DNA from: Phaseolus vulgaris | Lineage: Eukaryota; Streptophyta; Magnoliopsida; Fabales; Fabaceae | Assembly: GCF_000499845.2 (NCBI RefSeq) | Contig: NC_023749.2 | Span: forward strand, 12,179,625-12,243,624 | DNA: 64,000 bases | Direction of reading: 5' to 3' | In this document: positions 1 through 11,546 of the stretch, piece after piece | Layout: each line of letters begins with the position of its first letter | How positions within the stretch are numbered: the stretch's first letter is position 1 | Notes under the pieces: model-generated | What the model saw: the letters and a program-made list of their open reading frames with translations, nothing else | Databases searched by the model: none | What the model was told of the DNA's origin: nothing | Program-made: the position numbers and the translations under genes

Positions 1-1
1 A

Positions 2-292
2 GGAAAAGCTAAATCTATCATTTTGTTCTTGAATGCATTGGAAAATATATTAATACACTTACTTGCAGAAAATAGTACATATGTATCATTTCATGACTCA
101 AAATTAACTAGATTATTATGTGATATGAGGATAAAAATTAAATTTTATCAAATTTCATGTGTAGTATTTATTACTATTACTATAGGAGAAAAAGTTTATA
201 AAAACTATGAAATAAAAATTTATGGACAAAGTTCAATAAGAAATCAATATTGTATAGCTAGTAATAAGATTAAAATATTAAAATACCATTAA
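2..292 (+). pseudogene. Kinesin motor-domain fragment, degenerate, cut by window edge
   Basis: The reading frame opening at the left edge gives a recognisable C-terminal piece of a kinesin motor domain. It begins with KAKSI followed by a helix resembling the family's SLxALGxVIxAL segment, here LNALENILIHLLAENSTYV. The near-invariant DSKLTRLL is at 95-118. In kinesins this region lies after switch II and contacts the microtubule. The expected glycine-rich stretch after DSKLTRLL is replaced by unrelated residues, although ITIGE may echo the family's later TIGPS. No ATG precedes the matching part, and the rest of the motor would lie left of the window. Either one exon of a real gene or a captured, decaying fragment is possible. 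The poor downstream match and the AT-rich surroundings favour a fragment. Confidence 0.6.
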
Positions 293-1020
293 AATTAAAT
301 ATTAGAAGGTAAATAAACTTACATTGAGAATCTTCTAAGTTAATCAAACGTGGAACATTGCGAAAAGTAAATTTAGCATATAATTAACAAGCTTCTTTCA
401 CAGCAAAAACAAATACTGTTAGAACAAATATTATTCCTGCTCTAAATTTAAGAGAAGCACAGTTTCCTATTTTTCTTCTGTTAGCTTAAATCCATTGAAT
501 GTTAATTATATTTTGGGAAAGCAAATGTCTGAATCATTTAAGACATACGATTGATATACTTAATATTTTTCTTATTTTTTTAAATGTTAATTATTACACT
601 GCTTCTTATTTATTTTTTCTAAGTATCACTTAACATTTGAATATAAGATCCTAATATCAGAAAGAAATGTAGTAAGTTATTCATCACATCCTGAAGAATT
701 TACTAAATTGTAATAAGTTGAGGTGTCAAAGGTGACACTTCAATAAATATTTGATTTTTCTCTTCATTTTATTTGACTTTAACTATACTATTTATTCAGA
801 TTTATACTTTTAAAATGTCACAATTTTAGATAAGTGAACTTAAACATAAGTAAGAAACTCAAGTTGTGGAGGCAATTAAGATTGAGATGATTTAAGTGGT
901 TAGAGACGTAGTGTCCATAGATGTCAATATTTTTTTTTAATTTTGACGCTAGAATGTATTTTTGAATTTTTTATTGGTAAAAATGAACAAAATTAAAGAA
1001 AGTAAATTAAAGTTTGGTTT
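293..1020. other. AT-rich stretch without a recognisable gene
   Basis: Only short open frames occur and none resembles a known family. Nothing further can be supported here. Confidence 0.6.
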
Positions 1021-1281
1021 GTGCTGCGTTTACTGCTAAGACTAATATTTTGTAGATGTTTCGTAATCAATGAAATACTTAATTACTATGGGAAAATTAG
1101 GTTTCGGATTACTCATATCTTTCGTGAAGATAATGCGTGTGATGATAAGTTGCTAATTTATGATTTATTCATAGATAATTATTTCATTGGTATAATAAGC
1201 TTTCATCTAGTCTGTTCTTATATTTCTTTAAAAAGTATAGTCTACATACTTTTTTCATTGTTGATGATTGTTGTTACTTGA
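1021..1281 (+). pseudogene. LINE-type RNase H domain remnant
   Basis: Around 1099-1180 the frame reads RFRITHIFREDNACDDKL. This matches the C-terminal signature of the plant RVT_3/RNase H-like domain (typically VTHIFREGNACADKLA), found in plant non-LTR reverse transcriptases and their host-derived relatives. The usual alanine after NAC and the following small residues have changed. The flanking residues are hydrophobic noise and no other retroelement domain adjoins it. The frame lacks a credible start and is much shorter than a complete RNase H domain (about 120 aa). I read it as a decayed fragment of a non-LTR element. Confidence 0.6.
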
Positions 1282-1746
1282 AGTGTTAGTCTGAGATTTT
1301 ACATAGTAATGTCTAACATAAAAAATTTTATATAAAAATACTTTAACCCTTTTAAAAAAAATGATTAACGAGTAACCAATAAAAAATCACTAAGATGTAT
1401 TAAATTTTTTTATATTCATATTACATCTGCATCAAAATCAAGTCTAATACAAGTTTAACTTTTACTTCCACATTTCTGACTAATATTTGTCAACACAAAA
1501 ACTTACCGTATTTGCAATTTTGCATGATGAGTAGTAGAATTTTAGTCTAACTTTTTTACTTCTTTTTTTTTTTACAAAAAATGATCATCTAGTTCTAGAA
1601 ACTATAACAAAACGTGAAACTTATAAATTGCAAATATCAAGAAAATCATAAAATAGAAACTAATTTTTAGTGACAAAAAATAATTAGTTGTTATAGTAAC
1701 TAAATTATAGACCATTTTGGAGACTAGAAAATTTTTGGTTTTTAAA
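1282..1746. other. AT-rich spacer, no gene seen
   Basis: No coding or structural signal recognised. Its right part (about 1660-1746) resembles degenerate extensions of the adjoining foldback element. Confidence 0.5.
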
Positions 1747-1901
1747 TTAGTTTTTATTATTGTTAAATGATTTCTAAATTGGTATCTAATTAGCAACCAA
1801 GATTTTTGCTACCAAATTTAGTAACTAAATAATTGGTAGTTAAAACCTTGGTTGCTAATTAGATACCAATTTAGAAACTATTTAACAATAATAGAAACTA
1901 A
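1747..1901. repeat. Foldback (MITE-like) inverted repeat
   Basis: Arms at 1747-1801 and 1847-1901 are nearly perfect reverse complements (about 55 bp) around a 45-bp spacer. Each arm contains the motif TTGGTTGCTAATTAGATACC or its complement. It has no coding capacity. The right arm stops exactly where the poly-A end of LINE A begins, so the LINE may have inserted at or inside the element. No target duplication could be identified to assign a superfamily. Confidence 0.75.
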
Positions 1902-1956
1902 TTTTTTTTGATGCAAAAAAGAATTTTTTTTAAAGAATTAAAGAAATAAAATAAAT

Positions 1957-1977
1957 GGGACAATTTAGGGGTGTCCC
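1957..1977 (-). other. 3'-terminal hairpin of LINE A
   Basis: GGGACA (1957-1962) pairs with TGTCCC (1972-1977) about 50 nt from the poly-A end. It corresponds in position to hairpins at the ends of LINE B, LINE C and the 39.8-kb element. Confidence 0.7.
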
Positions 1978-2167
1978 AACCCTTATACAAACTCATTCAA
2001 GCTGGGCTAAGATGTCTGTACAAAACATACCCCTTATGCATCAAGTAAAAAACATGTTTAAAACCCCTTACAAAGTCTTATGCTTCTAAACACCATCTAG
2101 TCCTGACAACAAAATAGGTAAACTCTAATACAATATCCCAAAAATCTTCACACTCCAGCTGCTATAA

Positions 2168-2433
2168 CTTGCATTCTAAAGCCAAAAAGAAATTTACTAC
2201 AAACTCTAACAAATCATGCTTTGTGCAGTAGCAAACTCCAATAAAACCCAGACCAAGCATACCACCTATTTGAGCATCACCATCGATAGCAGCAAAGCCA
2301 CTTGCATTCTAAAGCCAAAAGTAATTTACTACAAACTCTAACAAATCATGCTTTGTGCAGCAGCAAACTCCAACAGCAAACACCAGTAAAACCAAGACCT
2401 ATCATCACCTGTTTGAACATCACCATTGGTAGC
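2168..2433. repeat. 133-bp tandem duplication in the LINE A 3'-UTR
   Basis: The segment starting CTTGCATTCTAAAGCCAAAA at 2168 is repeated at 2301, with scattered substitutions and small indels through to about 2433. It lies between the ORF2 stop and the 3' hairpin and has no coding meaning. Confidence 0.75.
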
Positions 2434-2791
2434 AGCAAAACCACCAAAGATATTCTTGGTTTTATCTAGCTCCAGAGTGATATAAAGCATGTTAAAATCT
2501 CCACCTTCGTGAAACAACAACATCTTCAAACCACCATCTTTTCACACTTCCATCTTCTTTTTAAATTAATAATTTGCTCCCCTTCAGCTATACCTACACA
2601 TCAACACCACCTTTCCCACCTCTCAAACAGGCTTAAACAAGCAAAACAAAGTCCAAAAACATGCTCTTGAAAGAAATATAGCATATTTACTACCACACCC
2701 AAACCAGTCATTCATAATATGAATATGGTTAAGATAGCTCCTGTAAAATACATACATCATCATATGAAAAAATAAAAACACTTTTAAACCC

Positions 2792-5700
2792 TTACCTACT
2801 TACCATGTTGACACAGGTTAATGGTGATAATATCCAATCAGAGAAGGAAAAGATAACTTTCTTTTCTTTGTGTTTCAACCAAACCCAAGATTGGACTTGC
2901 GCCATAATGAAAATCTCCACTGCGTCTACCTTTGCTTGTTTAAAGATAACCCTGTTTCTGTGCTTTCAAATGCTCCATACTATGGAGACCCAAAGGCTTT
3001 TCCATAATCTATTGCCTTCTTTGTTAGAGCACATACAATAGAATTGTTCAAAATGAAAAATCAATTCTTTGTGATTCACAGAACTAATTCCCAGCCATCT
3101 AAAGCACATGTTCCAAACTTTACTTGATTCCCTACAAGAAAGAAGGATGTGTGTTGTAGTCTCCTCTTCGGTTCCACATAAAGCACATAAAGTATCTCCT
3201 AAAAACACTCCCCTTTTGTGCAGATTCTGTTTTGTTGCTAACCTATTCGAGAAAGCCCTCCACACAAAAACGTGGCCGACGGCATAACCTTTAAATTCCA
3301 AAGCGAACCAAACATGGAAAGCCCCCCACACTCGTGGTAAGTTAACTTATTATAAGCGGATTTTACCGAAAAAGTATAAGATGGAGGATCAATCCATATC
3401 CTTGAGTCCTCTTTGTCAGGTTGTAGTAACACCTGTGATATTATTGACATGAACTCCTCTACCATAGATTTTTCCCATTCAAACCAGTCTCTTCTCCAAC
3501 TGAAATTCCACTCCCACCCAACTACATTCCAACTACCAAAATTATCCATAGTCTTGTCTTTAAGCTCAGAGTTATTGTATATTCTTTCATATCTTGCTCT
3601 GAGTTGACCATTGGTTAGCCATTCGTCTTCCTAGAATTTGATCTTCGTCCCTGACCCAACTTTCTAGACCATATTCTGATTGAACCAATTAACTCCCTGG
3701 TCTAAAATACTAGCTTTGAATAAATCTAACCACCATCTAGATGTAAATCTATTTTGTTTCGGTGCATATGAATTTGACAACCACCTCAAACCATACTTTG
3801 ATTCCAATACCTCCTTCCAAAGACCATATTCTGTTGAACCCAGTCTCCATAGCCATTTGGCCAAAAGTGCCTTATTGAAATGCTCAATACGCCTAATACC
3901 AAGACCTCCCACCTCTTTCTCTTTACAAATATTATCCCAACTAGTCCAAGCAATTTTCCTCCCTTCCGTACCCCACCCCCACAAAAACTTCCTCTGTAAT
4001 TTTGTAATCTCTTTGCACACTCCAATTGGTGCTTTAAAAAAGGATAGGTAGAATAGTGGTATAGCGTTGATAACTGATTTTATAAGGCACACTCTTCCCG
4101 CGAAAGACAGATTCCTCCCCTTCCATACAGAAAGTTTCTTCCTTATCTTTGATACCACAAGCTCCCAAAAGGAACACCTAGATGGATTACCTCCTATAGT
4201 TAAACCTAAGTATGAGAAAGGTATCTCCATTATACTACAATGGAGTATTTCAGAGTATAATTTCACCTCATAACTGTCTACTCCAATTGCGCCCAACTTA
4301 CTCTTAAAGAAGTTTACCCTGAGGCCCGAACTTAATTCAAAACATCTTAAAATAACCTTAATACACCTAATATTTTGCATGTTTGATTCACATAAGAAAA
4401 GGGTATCGTCTGCAAATTGGAGTAGATCCACCTCCACATTTTTAACCCCTATTTTGATTCCTGATAACAGTTTTTTTCTTGTCGCTTGTTTTACAAGCCC
4501 AGATAAACCTTGTGCGACAATCAGAAACAAAAACGGTGCCATGGGATCCCCCTGTCTAAGACCTCTAGTTGGTTTGAATTCTTTTGTCGGGCTACCATTT
4601 ACCAAAACCGAGACTGTAGCCGATTCAAGGCAAGCTCTAATCCATTGCACCCACTTTCCACAAAACCCTAGTCTTCTCATCATATAAAATAAGAACTCCC
4701 AACTTACCGAATCGTATGCCTTCTCAAAATCAAGTTTCACAATCACCCCCTTTTTCTTTCTCCTTTTCAAGTCATCCACAACAAGAACACTATCTAACAA
4801 ACCTCTATTGGACAAAAAATGACTGTGAACCATCAATAACCTTCTCAATTACTTTTTTAATCCTATTAGACAGAACCTTTGTCAAAATCTTATAAAGACA
4901 ACCGACGAGTGATATAGGTCTGTATTCTTCAAGGGATTGAGGGTTTCTCAGACTTCGGGATCAAAGTTAAGAATGAGGCATTACAGCCTTTCGGAATCTT
5001 CCCCTCCTTGTGAAAGAATTTTACTACTCCTAACACTTCCTTTTCTAGTAGACACCATTTATTTTTAATAAAACTAAAAGTTACTCCGTCAGGTCCAGGG
5101 CTTTTATGACTATCACAATTCCAAATGGCTTCCTTTATTTCCTTTTCCTCGAATGGATCAGTCAATAGTCTATTATCAGATTCAGAAATCTCCTTAAAAT
5201 CCACATTGTCCAACCTAACTCCAATATCTTCGATGGCCGACATCTTAATTCTTGTAAAACTCCTTGACCACCTCCTTTACCCTATTTGGTTCTTCCACCC
5301 AAATACTAGAGAGATTACAGTGTGCTCCTTTTTATCTCATTTCTCATCCTCCTCCATTTGATGGAAGCATGGAAATTTTTTGGAGTTTGAATCCCCCTGT
5401 TTAATCCATAATGCTCTTGACTTTTGTTGTAATAAGGATTCGTTCCTCTCATTTATGTCCCGTAGTTGGCTCAAAAGTTCTCTTCTTTCCCTAATCTTGT
5501 TTTCGTCCAAGCCATCTGCATAATCTCTCATATCTAACTCTTGTATTTTCCTCAAGATTTCGAGTTTGATTTTGTCAACATACCCGAATACATCTTTATT
5601 CCATCCTTTCAGATCGCTCTTTAACATCTTTCAGTTTCTCTTTTAACACAAAGATTTCATTGCCCTGAACCAAATAACTACCCATTTACTTTTAATAAAA

Positions 5701-6485
5701 ATTTTTAAAACTCCTTATCTTCCTGCCATATGTCAAGAAACCTAAAAGGTTTTGGACCCCAATCCACCACATTTGATTTTAGCACTAAAGCACAGTGGTC
5801 AGATACTTGTCTATCTAAAACATATTGTTTACTTCCTGGCCAATGTTGTAACCATTCAAAGGATATTAAAAATCTATCAAGCCTACTTTTAGCTTTACCA
5901 TTAGGTCTATACCAACTATATTTTCTTCCAATACAGGGTATATCCACCAACTCCATATTATCAATGAAACTATTAAACTCTTGTAATTCTTTCTTGTAAC
6001 CATTACCATTGGAACTATTTATCCCCCTACGCTCCCTTTCATTCCTTATTAAGTTGAAAATCCCTCAAAATGCACCAAGAGTTACACGGTTCCCCTTGCC
6101 TAATCTCTAATAAGTTGGCCACATTTGTATTTTCTCTTGCAGATTGCAGGAAGAGTATACGTTTACAATAACCACAGGAATATTTTTCTCCTTAAAGTAC
6201 CCCCGAGAACACTATGAACCTCTTGTTGATGATATGATTGGAACATTGAAAAAACTTTTTATGCCAAATCGTAAGAATACCCCCTGACCCGTTAGTTGGA
6301 TTGCTATAAAAATAATCAATGTCATTATCTCCCCATAACTTACAACAATTATTTAAACTAAAAGATGACAATCTTACTTCTTGCAAGCACAACATTCTAA
6401 CATCTTTCTTTCTGATCAAATCCTTGATATACCTCCATTTCACAGGACTCCCAAACCCTCTCACATTTAACGTAAGAATTTTCAT
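2792..6485 (-). pseudogene. LINE A ORF2: endonuclease / reverse transcriptase / zf-RVT
   Basis: The protein would nick target DNA and reverse-transcribe the element RNA. It begins with ATG at 6485 (MKILTLNVRGFG, an apurinic-endonuclease-type start with LCLQEVRL and later SDHCALVLKS). It continues with reverse transcriptase pieces: SPGPDGVTFSFIK near 5100, VKLDFEKAYDSVSWEF near 4730, RGLRQGDPMAPFLFL near 4540 and the catalytic FADD box near 4420. It ends with a zf-RVT region (CALCGTEEETTTHILLSC, about 3150) and a C-terminal DWILSPL segment, with a stop at 2792-2794. Several frame changes between 6200 and 3240 destroy the protein. The start codon overlaps the ORF1 stop as ATGA. It is closely related to LINE B, for example in YLGLxIGGN. 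Confidence 0.85.
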
Positions 6486-8697
6486 AGATAACCCGTAACC
6501 TCCCTCACCTCCCTTTGGATTTTCATACTCTTGTCCCTTTTTTCTAATTCTTCTAGGCTAATCATGACATTTCCTTCAACCCCACATGTAGCCCCTATTT
6601 GTTTACCCAATTCCCATACTCGAATCGTTTCTAGACTACCATGTTTTAACCAGAACAAACGATTGCAGTTATTTATTGCCATATCAGAAACAAAATTACT
6701 AATATGAGATATAGATGACCTTACATTCTTGCGTTCTTCCCTCTAGCTGTTTTTACTTGAATCACCCTTCCAGAAAATTCTTTAATCTGCAACAGAAGAT
6801 GAATTAGATGTGACTGGTTCTGAGTCTTGTTTTGTTTGATTGACCATAGCATCCGCAGCCAAATGATCCCCGTTATTTGTTGATTTTACGAACGGAGCAT
6901 ATGTGTCCCTTATTCTGCATAAACACCTTCCAGATTGAAAATTGGTGTTCGTGTTTAGGTGCCTCGTCTCCTTTGAATTCTGTTTGAGAGAAAAATGGTG
7001 TGCCTCCCCTGTTTGTGACCCACATAGAGAGTCCCCCACCCTCGAAATTGATTTCGGGAAACCTTGCGTCCCCCCCTTCACCATTACCGTCGGCATCAGA
7101 GCACTGAACGTAGGTGTTGCTGACCCATGCGTAACCTCGATCAAAATATTGGAACGTGCGTTGATTTTTCCGTTGCCAGAAACCACCTGATGTGCGGCGT
7201 CAATGGCAGCCCCAGGGAGTTCATTCTTTTCTGATTTGTGAAGATTGAGGAAACATTCTGAATTAACTGGGCTTCCAGGCAACCCATTCCATAACCGCAC
7301 CTCCCTACGGGCATCTAGGCCTGTTTTCGAAAAAACCTCAACTTGTTTTTTATTACTGCACCTCCCTTCCTCCTTTTCACAATGCACCAAACACTAGGCC
7401 GTTTCTGAAGGCCCACAAAACTTTTCCACGTTAACCCTAGTAAGAGCCGTTGGGGTTTCAGAACCTAGGTTATCACTACCTATGATTGACCTAGGCGTAG
7501 AGACAGAGCCTACGGTTCTAGCCATGATGGGTTTGCAACAGCTTTCCGGTGCGCTGGGTCCTAAATTCTGGCAGCCTTGTGCTGTCGGTGGCAACGCCAA
7601 ACTCGCGTCCACCTTCGAAATCTCCTCATCGACCTTTCTAACTTCTTCGAAATCCCTGCTTCCCGATCGCACAGAATCATTAGACACTATTGAGTCAACC
7701 TCAGTTCCGAGACCATCGGATTCTTCGCTCCAATGGCATTGACAAAGTTTATAATTTGAACTGTGTATTCTTCCTCCACCGAAACCTGATACAAAACGTC
7801 ATTGATGTTCATATAGCTAGTAGTCTTCGCCTCGCACCCCACTGATACTCTAATTCTAAACCTTGCGTACTCCATCTCTTCCAATGCTAGAGTTGCTTCA
7901 TCAATCTCAACGAGGGTTCCCAATAACGCAGCTCTGTGCTTGAAACAATCATAATTCCATAGTTTCAAAGGTAAACCTCTGCATCTCACCCATACCAGTT
8001 TGTCTACCGCTACAAATTGCTCATTCCACGGAATGATTGTATCAAAAATTTCTTCGAACCATTCTTTGTTCTCCTCTATGGCGTCTTTGATCGTCATTTC
8101 GTTTTCTCCCTTCATAACACATGGAACCCCCCAGAAATTTAACCTTTATAAAGCCAAGACCGCCCATAATAAAACTTTCATTCAAACCTGATATTTTGCT
8201 CAGGTCCGATACCCTTCCAATATGACAAGTTTTTAACCATTCTCTGGGAGTTTCTTCTGCTTTAAAGTGAATAACATGTAAACTACCCCTGTTCTGCGAT
8301 TGTGCTCTGTTCCCATTACCATACTTAACAGTGTTAGCATACGTGTTTGCTCCTTTTGCCCGCCACACTTTTTTAATTTCTTTCTCTGGTTCTAATGCCT
8401 TCTCTTTTTGCTTTGCATTCCACTCCTTTCTTGTTTCTGCTGCTCTGATATATTTAGGTCTATTAGCATTCAGTTTCCAGCTCCCAATCCAAATTGTATT
8501 CAGATGATATTCCAACTCCCTAACATTCTGTACACCCAGAAATCTAACAAAACCAAACTTTTGCTTCTTTATATTTAATCTTCTAGAGATGAAAACATCA
8601 CTCACCCTTCCCCATCTTTGGAAAATTTCCACAAATCAGACTCTTTGATATCAAAGGGGAATTTAGAGAAGAAGAAAGGTGTTCCTCTCTCATTCAT
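6482..8697 (-). pseudogene. LINE A ORF1: RRM and DUF4283-type RNA-binding protein
   Basis: The likely start is the ATG at 8697, giving MNERGTPFFFSKFPF. A one-base loss near 8633 shifts frame before FQRWGRVSDVFISRRLN and FGFVRF. The FFFSKFP and FGFVRF elements correspond to RNP2 and RNP1 of an RNA-recognition motif. A second frame change near 8110 leads to a DUF4283-like region (VWVRCRGLPLKLWNYDCF, then MEYARFRIRVSV). The C-terminal third is low-similarity and Ser/Thr-rich with more stops. In L1 elements ORF1 protein coats the element RNA. The stop at 6482-6484 overlaps the ORF2 start. No membrane or signal sequences are seen. Confidence 0.8.
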
Positions 8698-8765
8698 TGT
8701 TCTCACTCCGGAAAAGAAGGGTTATGTGATGAATGAATATGGAGTTAAAGTTATGATGAAGGTTT

Positions 8766-8960
8766 GTTTTGAATGCAACCATGATTTCATGATTTAGATG
8801 TAAGCGAGAAAACGTAGTGGGGTTGGAACCTGCGAGCTTGGTGATGGAAGAAGACCAAGAATACATGACGTAGCCTGCAAGCTCGCAATCCACGTGAAGA
8901 TAAAGCAATCCACTGTTCTTCTTTTTCAGTTCATCGTGAAAGAATCAACCTAGTGATTTG
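8766..8960. repeat. ~195-bp dispersed repeat, copy 1
   Basis: It is nearly identical, in the same orientation, to 27683-27877, starting at TTGAATGCAACCATGATTTC and running to CATCGTGAAAGAAT. It adjoins the 5' end of LINE A. Short open frames exist on both strands but none is recognisable. No terminal repeats or target duplication were found. Confidence 0.8.
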
Positions 8961-9340
8961 TGTAAGTATTATTTGCAAATTATTTTGAAGAATTTATTGA
9001 AATAAATATGAAATAGTATATAAATATGTCATAAAATATTTTCATAATCCATCAGAACACAACGTAGTGTGGGATAGTACGTATGTTCTTTTGTTCTTCA
9101 TGTGATAGACATTACAAAAGTAGTTCGTCAAACTATTGTCGATAGTGGGCATCGTTCAAGTATATAATTTTTTAACTGGTTTCGCAGTCGACTTCTTTAG
9201 AGTAGGCTTGAGAAGCTCAACTATACATTTACTATCGTTGATATCACTTCATTTTTCATTGACATCACTTAACTTTTCATTGCCATCACTTCACTTTTCA
9301 CATACATCTCGTCGATAATTGACATGCTAGAGAAATTTAT

Positions 9341-9640
9341 TGTTTTTATCAGCAATAACAAATTAATTAAAATCAAACAGGGTTCTTGAGATGCTCAAAC
9401 TCATACAAACAAAAAATGAACAATCAAAACAACCAACATTAATGCTTCAAGTATGAAGATGAAGCATATGTCAGCAAAAGGACCTAAAAGGAGGCAAATT
9501 TACACTTAGGCATCCTACTAAGCACAAAAGCATGAACACACCAAAAAAACTGCTTATTCATCTAACTAGCAACTAAAGTTATTGATTCAATAGGCTTTTT
9601 AGAGACGATGTATTTTTGGATACATTGATTTACCATCCCT
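9341..9640 (-). mobile_element. 3' end of a LINE, 5'-truncated
   Basis: On the minus strand it ends in ATTGCTGATAAAAA, the terminal pattern shared by other LINE ends here. Upstream lies a small stem (TTGAG at 9386-9390 with CTCAA at 9394-9398). The body (about 9400-9600) is repeated at 19745-19945. No coding sequence is left. Confidence 0.5.
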
Positions 9641-10075
9641 GTGGAAACAAAATCGCGTACCGTGATAGCAAAAGAGAGCCTATTATGCCTCAGAGAATTA
9701 CCAGGAGCAGAGCCCAAATTATTGGACCTAAGCACCAACTAATTTTCTTGTTTTGTATTTCAGTTGAACGTAACTTGTAATTGACATGCATATATTTTAC
9801 GTAATTTTGGTTCATAGTTTTTCGTGTTGTTCTTCGGGTGCATATTTGATTATGGAGATTTCGTGTCACCACTTTCATTTCGTGCCACCTAAAGACCATT
9901 GTGAAGTGTTGTTGGAATTTTGTTAAATATAACGAATGTTGATTAAAGTTATGTACTATTAAATTATAATAAAAGTAAATCTTCTTAAATGGGATAGGTT
10001 CATACCTATAATAAAAACGTGAGATTTCAAACTCATTAGTGAACACCTCAATGACCATTACGGAACATAAAGGAT
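9641..10075. other. Intergenic, no gene recognised
   Basis: Short frames only. This stretch leads into the CACTA transposase remnant. Confidence 0.5.
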
Positions 10076-11114
10076 CGAGATTGGATTAACTCTGTTCACA
10101 GTGATGAGTACGAGAGAGGAGTAGAAAAAATTATATAATTTGCGCAACGTAACACCAACAATAGTGGTTATGATGGAGTAAAGTTTCGGTGTTTGTGCGT
10201 TAATTGTTTGAACGGAGGAGATTGGATGTTAACAAAATCAGAGAGCACCTTCTATGTGATTGGTTTCTATGATCTTATACAACTGGACATGACATGGTGA
10301 ATTATTAAATTTACCAAGTTTTTCCGTATCCCGAGAATATGTTCAGTTCGCCATGGATGATGCAGTAAATGATGATCGATTAGAGGACATAATGTTCGAG
10401 CTGAGTCTTTTGCAGAAGTGCATGGATATGGAAGTATGTCAAGCGATGTGAAAATCCATTGTATCATGGGTCAACTAACTTCACACCATTGTTGGCGGTG
10501 TTAAGATTGATGAATTTGAAGGAAATAAATGGATAGACTGATAAAAGCTTTATGAAATTGCTTCAATTGTTGAAGGAGATGCTTCCACAGAGAAATACTC
10601 TACCTAATCGTAATTATGAGGCCAAAAAGATTCTTTGTCTGGTGGATATGGAGTATAAAAGATATTACACAGGAAGGACTTTGAATTGTTGAAAAATTGT
10701 TCGAAATGTGGGTTATCACGTTATAAGATGAAACAAAAGGACGATAATACTATTGAAGAAATGGAAAAGTATGGATCCTCAATGAAGGTTGTGTGTATCT
10801 TCTCATCATTCCAAGGATCAAGCATTTGTTTGCAAACTCAAATGATTCTAAGAATCTTAAATGACATGCAGATGAGAGGAAATATAATGACATGTAGCGT
10901 CATCCAGCTGATTCAATTCAATGGAAGAAATTTGATGACGAGTGTCCCGAGTTTGGTAAAGAGTCAAGAAATGTCTAACTTGGTTTTGCTACTGACGGAA
11001 TGAATTTTTTGGTAATATGATTATGAATCACAATTGATAGACTATGTTTACTAGCTATTTACAGCTTACCTCCTGAATTATGCATAAAACAAAAATACAT
11101 GATGTTGTTATGAT
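10076..11114 (+). pseudogene. CACTA (En/Spm) transposase remnant, 5' part
   Basis: This part is a decayed copy of the transposase in the CACTA element at 43-49 kb. Matching pieces in order are the transposase-associated domain (SDEYERGVE, then VCVNCLNG), the acidic linker (NDDRLEDI), RLMNLKEIN, the MLPQRNTLPNRNYEAKKI segment and the cysteine motif NCSKCGLSRYKMKQKDD at 10695-10745. Frame changes and stops occur throughout. The sequence is interrupted at 11115-11119 by Copia-1 and resumes at 15412. Such transposases cut at CACTA termini; this one cannot be functional. No CACTA terminus was found for this copy. Confidence 0.8.
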
Positions 11115-11119
11115 GATAC

Positions 11120-11438
11120 TGTTGGGAAAAACAGGTAATTTTTCCACTAAAACAGAACCCTAACAGAGCTACCCGACAAATAATATTGAATAAATAAAGC
11201 GGAATAATAAAAGAGATAAAGAGGAAAAAACACACACGAAAATTGTTAACGGAGTTTGACCTGTTTAGCCTAATCTCCGAGCACAGCAAAAACAGCTCAC
11301 TTTTATTATTATGAGAGAAGATATTACAAATTGGGATATATAACAGTGAAGGAGGAGAGTTTAATTTATAACCCTCAAACCTCCTTCCCAAACAATGAAC
11401 CCACCGATGTGGGACTTGGGATTAAGCCAAAATCAACA
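11120..11438 (-). repeat. Copia-1 3' LTR (319 bp)
   Basis: Terminal TG...CA. On the element's strand, the purine tract AAGGTGGAGATT lies just inside the LTR at about 11439-11450. Confidence 0.9.
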
Positions 11439-11546
11439 AATCTCCACCTTGGCTTAATTTCAAGTCCCACCTAAAACAAATCTTCTCAAAACATAACAAA
11501 AAACAAACATTACAGTGCTTCAAATTTGCGCCTCTGGGCGCCAACT

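Larger units (their letters stand above)
1903..8760 (-). mobile_element. LINE A: RRM-type L1 retrotransposon, near full length, decayed
   Basis: Read on the minus strand, the order is a short 5' leader, ORF1 (RRM plus DUF4283-like), ORF2 (endonuclease, reverse transcriptase, zf-RVT), a 3'-UTR of about 0.9 kb, a 3' hairpin and an A-rich tail at 1902-1912. The layout matches the plant L1 subclade in which ORF1 has an RNA-recognition motif instead of a CCHC knuckle. Many frameshifts make it inactive. The 3' end is clear. The 5' end is uncertain (between 8698 and 8766, where a repeat shared with 27.7 kb begins), and I found no target-site duplication. Confidence 0.85.

Noticed and set aside
1903..8760. 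Possible target-site duplication for LINE A
   Set aside because: The bases left of the A tail (AATAGAAACTAA) were not found to the right of ORF1 up to about 9000, so no TSD is claimed.
8690..8908. 72-aa minus-strand ORF, repeated at 27659-27901
   Set aside because: The duplication is of DNA (a dispersed repeat). The protein is unrecognisable and its frame differs at both ends.
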